Assembly (NCBI GenBank): GCA_964435165.1 | Contig: CAYSXY010000061.1 | Location: 1 to 10,715, forward strand | DNA from: CAYSXY01 sp964435165 | Lineage (GTDB): Bacteria; Pseudomonadota; Alphaproteobacteria; Rickettsiales; RI-342 | Length of the DNA stretch: 10,715 nucleotides | Reading direction: 5' to 3' | Shown: one piece after another, positions 6,624 to 10,715 of the stretch | Position numbering within the stretch: position 1 is the first letter of the stretch | Layout of the letters: every line of letters starts with the position of its first letter | Position numbers and translations under genes: made by a program | Notes under the pieces: model-generated | Seen by the model: the letters and a program-made list of their open reading frames with translations, nothing else | What the model was told of the DNA's origin: nothing | Databases searched by the model: none

Positions 6624-9074
6624 TTAATACAGCCCACCGGTGCCAACAGTTGAGCCTTCTCCGGCAGGAATGGCGGGCACCAGTCCGTCATGGGATTGCA
6701 TTGGTGCCGGGCTGTAGCTGCGCGGCTCGGTTCCTGCCAGGAATGCTTCAAAGATGATATGTTTCGGTTCGGTATATTGTGACGGGAGCAACCCGGTCGT
6801 TCGATCCACTTTCACCAGGCGAATGCCAGGCGGAATGCGGAACGGGGTGGCCGGTTCATCTGCTAGGGCCTGCGTCATAATGTCGACAAAAATCGGCAAT
6901 GCTACACTGGAGCCCGTTTCTTTCTCTCCCAGGGTTCGCGGCGCATCAAACCCGACATAGACACCGGTAACCAGATCCGGCGTGAAGCCGACAAACCAGC
7001 TATCAATCGTGTTATTTGTCGTACCGGTTTTCCCTGCCACAGGTTTACCAATCGCCCGTGCACGCTGGCCCGTGCCTCGCTGAACCACCCCCTGCATCAT
7101 TGAGACCATCTGGTAAGCCGTACGCGGATCGATCACCTCTTCGCGCTGATCGGCAATGACAGGCACGGACTCACTGACCTGCGATGGATCATTCACATGA
7201 CTACATCCCAGGCAATCTCGCTCATCCGCTTTATAGATAAAGCCCCCTTCCCGATCCTGAATGCGGTCAATCATCACCGGTGTGACCTGCTTGCCGCCAT
7301 TGACAATCATGCTGTAGGCTGTCGCCATTCGCATCAGGGTTGTCTCTGCAGAACCAAGCACGACCGAATAATTGGGAGGCAATGTGTCATAAATGCCGAA
7401 GCGCTGGCCGATCTCACGCACGCGCCCCAGCCCCAGCATTTGGGCCAGTCGTACCGTCAACACATTCAACGATTTTTCCAGCCCGGTGCGTAAGGTAGAA
7501 GGCCCATAATAATCACCGGAATAGTTCTGAGGCGACCAGGGCGGCAAATCATCGCCTTGCGGCAATTCAATTGGCGCATCAATGACAATCGAAGAGGGTG
7601 TAAAGCCATTTTCGAGCGCCGCCATATAGACAAAGGGTTTGAAGGCCGAACCGGGCTGGCGCATCCCCTGTGTCGCCCGGTTAAATTGCGCATTACGAAA
7701 CGGCAAGCCGCCTGACATCGCCAGGACCTGACCGGTATGCGGATCCATGATCACGGCTGCGCCATTCGCATCCGGCACATGGCGCAGGCCAAAGCGATCG
7801 GCAATGACCGTTCCATCTTCCAGACGGACATTATCAAGCTTTTCGACCAGTATTACATCGCCTTCTTTTAGCACATCACGCACACTGGAAATCGCTGCCC
7901 CCGTTGCCATGCCCGCAATACGCGGACGTGCCCACAGTATGTCATTGCGGCGAATGCGCCCGGAGCGCCCATTATCCAGCCCGATAAATGCAACGGAGTC
8001 ACGAAGTCGTGTTACCACCGCGACATGCCAGCCACTGGGAAGCGGCGGGCTGTCTAATTCACGCAATTGCTGCAGCCAGTCCTGTGTAGAAGCCAGATGC
8101 GTGAGCGGCCCTTTGAAACCATGGCGACGCTCATAGGCCATCACCCCATCAATCAGCGCTTTTTCGGCGATGCGCTGCAATTCAGGATCAAGGGTTGTAT
8201 GCACGGTCAACCCTTCTGAATACAGCGCGACTTCTCCATACATATCGTCAAGCTGACGACGTACTTCTTCCGAATAGTGGGATGCATCGGCAATTTCCGT
8301 ACGATCGCGCCGACGAGTGATGATGGTTGTTTGCTGGGCCAGATGTGCTTCTTCTGAGGTGATGTAGCCATCCTCTTCCATGCGACCGATGACCCAGTCC
8401 CGGCGTGCTTTGGCACGCTCATAGTTTTTCTCAGGATCATAATGGGAGGGAGCTTTGGGCAATGCGGCAAGAAATGCTATTTCTTCCAACGTCAATTCAT
8501 CAATTGATTTGTTAAAATAACGCATGGCCGCAGCAGCCACGCCGTAGGAGCGGCGACCGAGAAAAATCTGATTGAGATACAGCTCCAGTATTTTATCTTT
8601 GGAATACACACGCGAGAGGCGAAAGGCGAGAATTGCCTCCTTGATTTTGCGCTCAAAAGATTGTTCACGCGTTAGTAGAAAGTTTTTGACCACTTGCTGC
8701 GTAATCGTTGAACCGCCGACCAGTGATCTGCCGGTGCCGATATTCGACAGATTGGTCACGACGGCGCGGGCAATACCAATAAAATCGATGCCTGGATGTT
8801 CATAAAAATTACGGTCTTCCGCCGCGATAAAGGCTTGTTTTAAGCGGCGCGGCACCGCTCCAATAGGCACAAAGACGCGCTTTTCGCGAGCATACTCAGC
8901 CATCAACCGCCCGTCCGCGGCATAGAGCCGGGTGATCATCGGCGGGCGATAATCCGACAATTGCTGATAGTCCGGCAGATCTTCGCTGTAATGGCTGATC
9001 ACCATCAACAGGAACAGTGCCCCGACAATCACTGTCATCATTCCCCAGACGGCCAACCGCATGAGCCAATGCAT
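6624..9074 (-). CDS. mrcA: penicillin-binding protein 1A, bifunctional peptidoglycan glycosyltransferase/transpeptidase
   Basis: An 816-residue class A PBP anchored in the inner membrane by one N-terminal helix (about residues 5-27), with the rest in the periplasm. It polymerises lipid II into glycan strands and cross-links their peptides. The GT51 domain spans about 45-230, with catalytic Glu86 in AAEDRNFYEHPGID and further motifs GGSTITQQ (120-127) and LELYLNQIFLG (163-173). An OB-like insert (about 310-430) follows. The transpeptidase domain has SAFK with active Ser476, SLN at 535-537 and KTGT at 682-685, so both activities look intact. A CxxC at 621-624 in the transpeptidase domain resembles alphaproteobacterial PBP1A. 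The start is well set: GGGAGGA at 9081-9087 lies 6 bases before ATG 9074. The amidase gene ends 19 bases upstream, pairing wall synthesis and wall cleavage in one transcript. The symbol could equally be ponA. Confidence 0.97.
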   Translation of the reverse strand: MHWLMRLAVWGMMTVIVGALFLLMVISHYSEDLPDYQQLSDYRPPMITRLYAADGRLMAEYAREKRVFVPIGAVPRRLKQAFIAAEDRNFYEHPGIDFIGIARAVVTNLSNIGTGRSLVGGSTITQQVVKNFLLTREQSFERKIKEAILAFRLSRVYSKDKILELYLNQIFLGRRSYGVAAAAMRYFNKSIDELTLEEIAFLAALPKAPSHYDPEKNYERAKARRDWVIGRMEEDGYITSEEAHLAQQTTIITRRRDRTEIADASHYSEEVRRQLDDMYGEVALYSEGLTVHTTLDPELQRIAEKALIDGVMAYERRHGFKGPLTHLASTQDWLQQLRELDSPPLPSGWHVAVVTRLRDSVAFIGLDNGRSGRIRRNDILWARPRIAGMATGAAISSVRDVLKEGDVILVEKLDNVRLEDGTVIADRFGLRHVPDANGAAVIMDPHTGQVLAMSGGLPFRNAQFNRATQGMRQPGSAFKPFVYMAALENGFTPSSIVIDAPIELPQGDDLPPWSPQNYSGDYYGPSTLRTGLEKSLNVLTVRLAQMLGLGRVREIGQRFGIYDTLPPNYSVVLGSAETTLMRMATAYSMIVNGGKQVTPVMIDRIQDREGGFIYKADERDCLGCSHVNDPSQVSESVPVIADQREEVIDPRTAYQMVSMMQGVVQRGTGQRARAIGKPVAGKTGTTNNTIDSWFVGFTPDLVTGVYVGFDAPRTLGEKETGSSVALPIFVDIMTQALADEPATPFRIPPGIRLVKVDRTTGLLPSQYTEPKHIIFEAFLAGTEPRSYSPAPMQSHDGLVPAIPAGEGSTVGTGGLY

Positions 9075-9093
9075 GTCGTCTCCTCCCTACCAG

Positions 9094-10515
9094 TTAGCGT
9101 TCAGCATAGTAGCGATCTATGGCCTGCACCAGCCCCTTTACCACCCGCCGCTCAAACGCCTTATCTTTGCGCAGGATGCGTTCATCCTCACGATTGGTTA
9201 AAAAGCCAAGTTCAATCAGTACGGACGGAATATCCGGCGATTTAAGCACCGCAAACCCGGCAAAGCGGTGCGTATTGGTGCGCATATGCACCTCATCGCG
9301 TAGTGTCTTGATGATGGTCTCTGCAAATAACGAGGATTTATTCTTTGTCTCGCGCTGCGCCAGATCAATCAAGATACCGGCCACGTCGTCATCCTCGCTC
9401 GACAAATCAACCCCGGCCAGAATATCGACCTTATTCTCCTGCTGTGCCAGTAATTCAGCTTCTTCGTCCGATGCCTTTTCCGACAACGTATAGACGGAAA
9501 AGCCCCGTGCTTTTCCACTGGGCGCCGCATCGGCGTGCAGTGACAGAAACAACTCTCCACCATTCTGACGTGCAACGCGGATACGTTCGCGCAGTGGCAG
9601 GAAATAATCGTCGATGCGCGTGAGAACCGCCTCATAGCGCCCACTATCTTCAAGCGCCTTTTTCAAGGCCAGGGCGAAACGCAGCGTAATTTCCTTCTCT
9701 TTAATGCCGCTGACACCTATGGCTCCGGGATCAATACCGCCATGACCCGCATCAATCACAATGCGGCGCTTTTGTCCTGACACGGGCAACTCGTCTAACG
9801 ACAACTCCATACTTGCACCGCCCTTAGCCACCGGTACAGGTGGCCAGCCAGCGGATGTGGTGGGCTTTAACTCAGGGATGGCATTGAATGGGCTGATTAC
9901 GTCCCGTTCTTCCGCCTGGTCTACTGCCTCAGAAGTACTATTCGTATGGCGGTGCCAGTGACGCAATCGCTGCCGATGGCCAAACTGGGGTTTCAAGGAG
10001 AGAGTATCTTCATATAGCGGATCATCAATAATCTCTTGAGGCTCCGGTTCCTCTAACGCCTTGCCGATAACCGGAACCGGCGGCGCACCCATATCGCGCA
10101 GTGAGATTGCCAACGTATGATGACCCGATTGCTCCGGCGTTAGCTTGTGATGATGAATCTGCATTTTTGTCGATAAATCAAACACGACACGCAGCACCCC
10201 ACTTTCCCTTACCGCATGGCGAATATCACGTATTTCCGTTGCCTGGCCGTAACGGGTTTGAAAATTCGGCGCCAGGCGAGTGCCCTCCATATCCACCACC
10301 AGCCTGGGCGGAGATGGCAATGTAAATACCCGATAGATCGGCGACGCACCCGCAATTTCAAGTGCGATCTGCTGGCCATGCGGCACATCCTGTATATCCG
10401 CACTCCTGACCAGAATAGTCGAAGCATGGCTTTGACTGAAAGCAGCCGCGACCAGTAACAGGCACGTGACCCATAGCGTGATGATACTGAATAGAGAAGT
10501 CGAACCCTGGCGCAT
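9094..10515 (-). CDS. amiC: periplasmic N-acetylmuramoyl-L-alanine amidase, AMIN plus Amidase_3 (AmiC type)
   Basis: A 473-residue exported zinc amidase that cuts the bond between MurNAc and the stem peptide, needed to split septal peptidoglycan at division. A signal peptide covers residues 1-31 (hydrophobic core about 8-26, SHA before the likely cut). An AMIN domain (about 34-140), which directs such enzymes to the septum, is followed by a low-complexity linker (about 145-245) with a His/Arg-rich patch at 180-190. The Amidase_3 domain (about 250-470) has zinc ligands His258 (DAGHGG), Glu273 (IKEKEI) and His327 (SLHADA), and catalytic Glu435 (IELGFLTN). Residues about 349-393 form the acidic helical insertion that blocks the active site of AmiB/AmiC enzymes until an EnvC-like activator binds. 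The ATG at 10515 is the only sensible start; a stop codon lies 15 bases upstream in frame. No clear Shine-Dalgarno sequence precedes it. The PBP1A gene follows after 19 bases. Confidence 0.95.
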   Translation of the reverse strand: MRQGSTSLFSIITLWVTCLLLVAAAFSQSHASTILVRSADIQDVPHGQQIALEIAGASPIYRVFTLPSPPRLVVDMEGTRLAPNFQTRYGQATEIRDIRHAVRESGVLRVVFDLSTKMQIHHHKLTPEQSGHHTLAISLRDMGAPPVPVIGKALEEPEPQEIIDDPLYEDTLSLKPQFGHRQRLRHWHRHTNSTSEAVDQAEERDVISPFNAIPELKPTTSAGWPPVPVAKGGASMELSLDELPVSGQKRRIVIDAGHGGIDPGAIGVSGIKEKEITLRFALALKKALEDSGRYEAVLTRIDDYFLPLRERIRVARQNGGELFLSLHADAAPSGKARGFSVYTLSEKASDEEAELLAQQENKVDILAGVDLSSEDDDVAGILIDLAQRETKNKSSLFAETIIKTLRDEVHMRTNTHRFAGFAVLKSPDIPSVLIELGFLTNREDERILRKDKAFERRVVKGLVQAIDRYYAER

Positions 10516-10715
10516 GAGTAGGCTATATTATGACCGGTCGCATTTGTCATCCTTCAGTGTCGTTAATATCATACTCCATAAAGCTCTGCTGAATCATGCA
10601 CACCTAATGCGCATATCATCTCGAATTTTACCCTGCAAACCTGCCAACGACCCTTATTGAAGGCATTGCTAACCAATAATTGACGATTGATTGGTATGAG
10701 GGATTCTATTTGGAG
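10516..10715. promoter_or_regulatory. intergenic region upstream of the amidase gene, likely divergent promoter region
   Basis: These 200 bases hold no credible gene. On the minus strand, ATGACA and TATAGC separated by 17 bases lie just before the amidase ATG and could be its promoter. On the plus strand the last four bases are GGAG (10712-10715), a Shine-Dalgarno-like sequence at the right distance for a start codon a few bases outside the window, and TTGACG at 10680-10685 could be a -35 element. ACCAAT (10672-10677) and ATTGGT (10690-10695) form a 6-bp inverted repeat with a 12-base centre, a possible operator. All of these are short matches. The neighbour beyond the edge may be rne, judged only from remembered gene order. 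Confidence 0.4.

Noticed and set aside
7747..8136. 129-codon plus-strand frame inside the PBP1A gene
   Set aside because: Antisense shadow of the conserved OB-like and transpeptidase regions, Arg/Ser-rich as such shadows usually are.
10466..10660. 64-codon plus-strand frame across the amidase start
   Set aside because: It begins antisense to the amidase signal peptide, with no ribosome site and no recognisable protein.

Overview
The window looks like chromosomal DNA of an alphaproteobacterium or a close relative, with a balanced base composition. This rests on the look of the proteins (an alphaproteobacterial style of MnmA, RF2 and PBP1A, including a CxxC insert in the PBP1A transpeptidase domain) and on the gene order amidase - PBP1A - prfB, which I recall as common in that class. 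No database search was possible, so the genus is left open. I see no rRNA, tRNA, CRISPR array, transposase or phage gene.

Left part (1-4064, + strand): a probable three-gene signalling operon. It encodes a soluble chemoreceptor-like protein with a long acidic N-terminus, a single-domain STAS protein (anti-sigma-factor-antagonist type), and a 660-residue fusion of an RsbW-like HATPase, a receiver domain and a PP2C (SpoIIE/RsbU-type) phosphatase. The last two form a complete partner switch of the SypA/SypE layout known from Vibrio fischeri: the kinase and phosphatase halves of one protein would set the phosphorylation of the STAS serine, with the receiver domain as the control input. The chemoreceptor-like protein carries an FQDxxxQ motif like the active site of the CheY-P phosphatase CheZ, so it could act on the receiver domain. 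This is the most interesting part of the window.

Right part (4073-10515, - strand): housekeeping genes, read from right to left. They are a periplasmic N-acetylmuramoyl-L-alanine amidase (AmiC type), the bifunctional peptidoglycan synthase PBP1A, peptide chain release factor 2 with its programmed +1 frameshift, and the tRNA 2-thiouridylase MnmA. The amidase and PBP1A are 19 bases apart and clearly an operon. PBP1A and prfB are separated by 216 bases holding an unusual set of inverted repeats that could form two mutually exclusive hairpins. The left and right gene groups converge with only 8 bases between their stop codons.

Right edge (10516-10715): a non-coding stretch upstream of the amidase gene. 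It ends in a Shine-Dalgarno-like GGAG, so a divergent rightward gene probably begins just outside the window. From gene-order memory this could be rne (RNase E), but nothing of it is visible.
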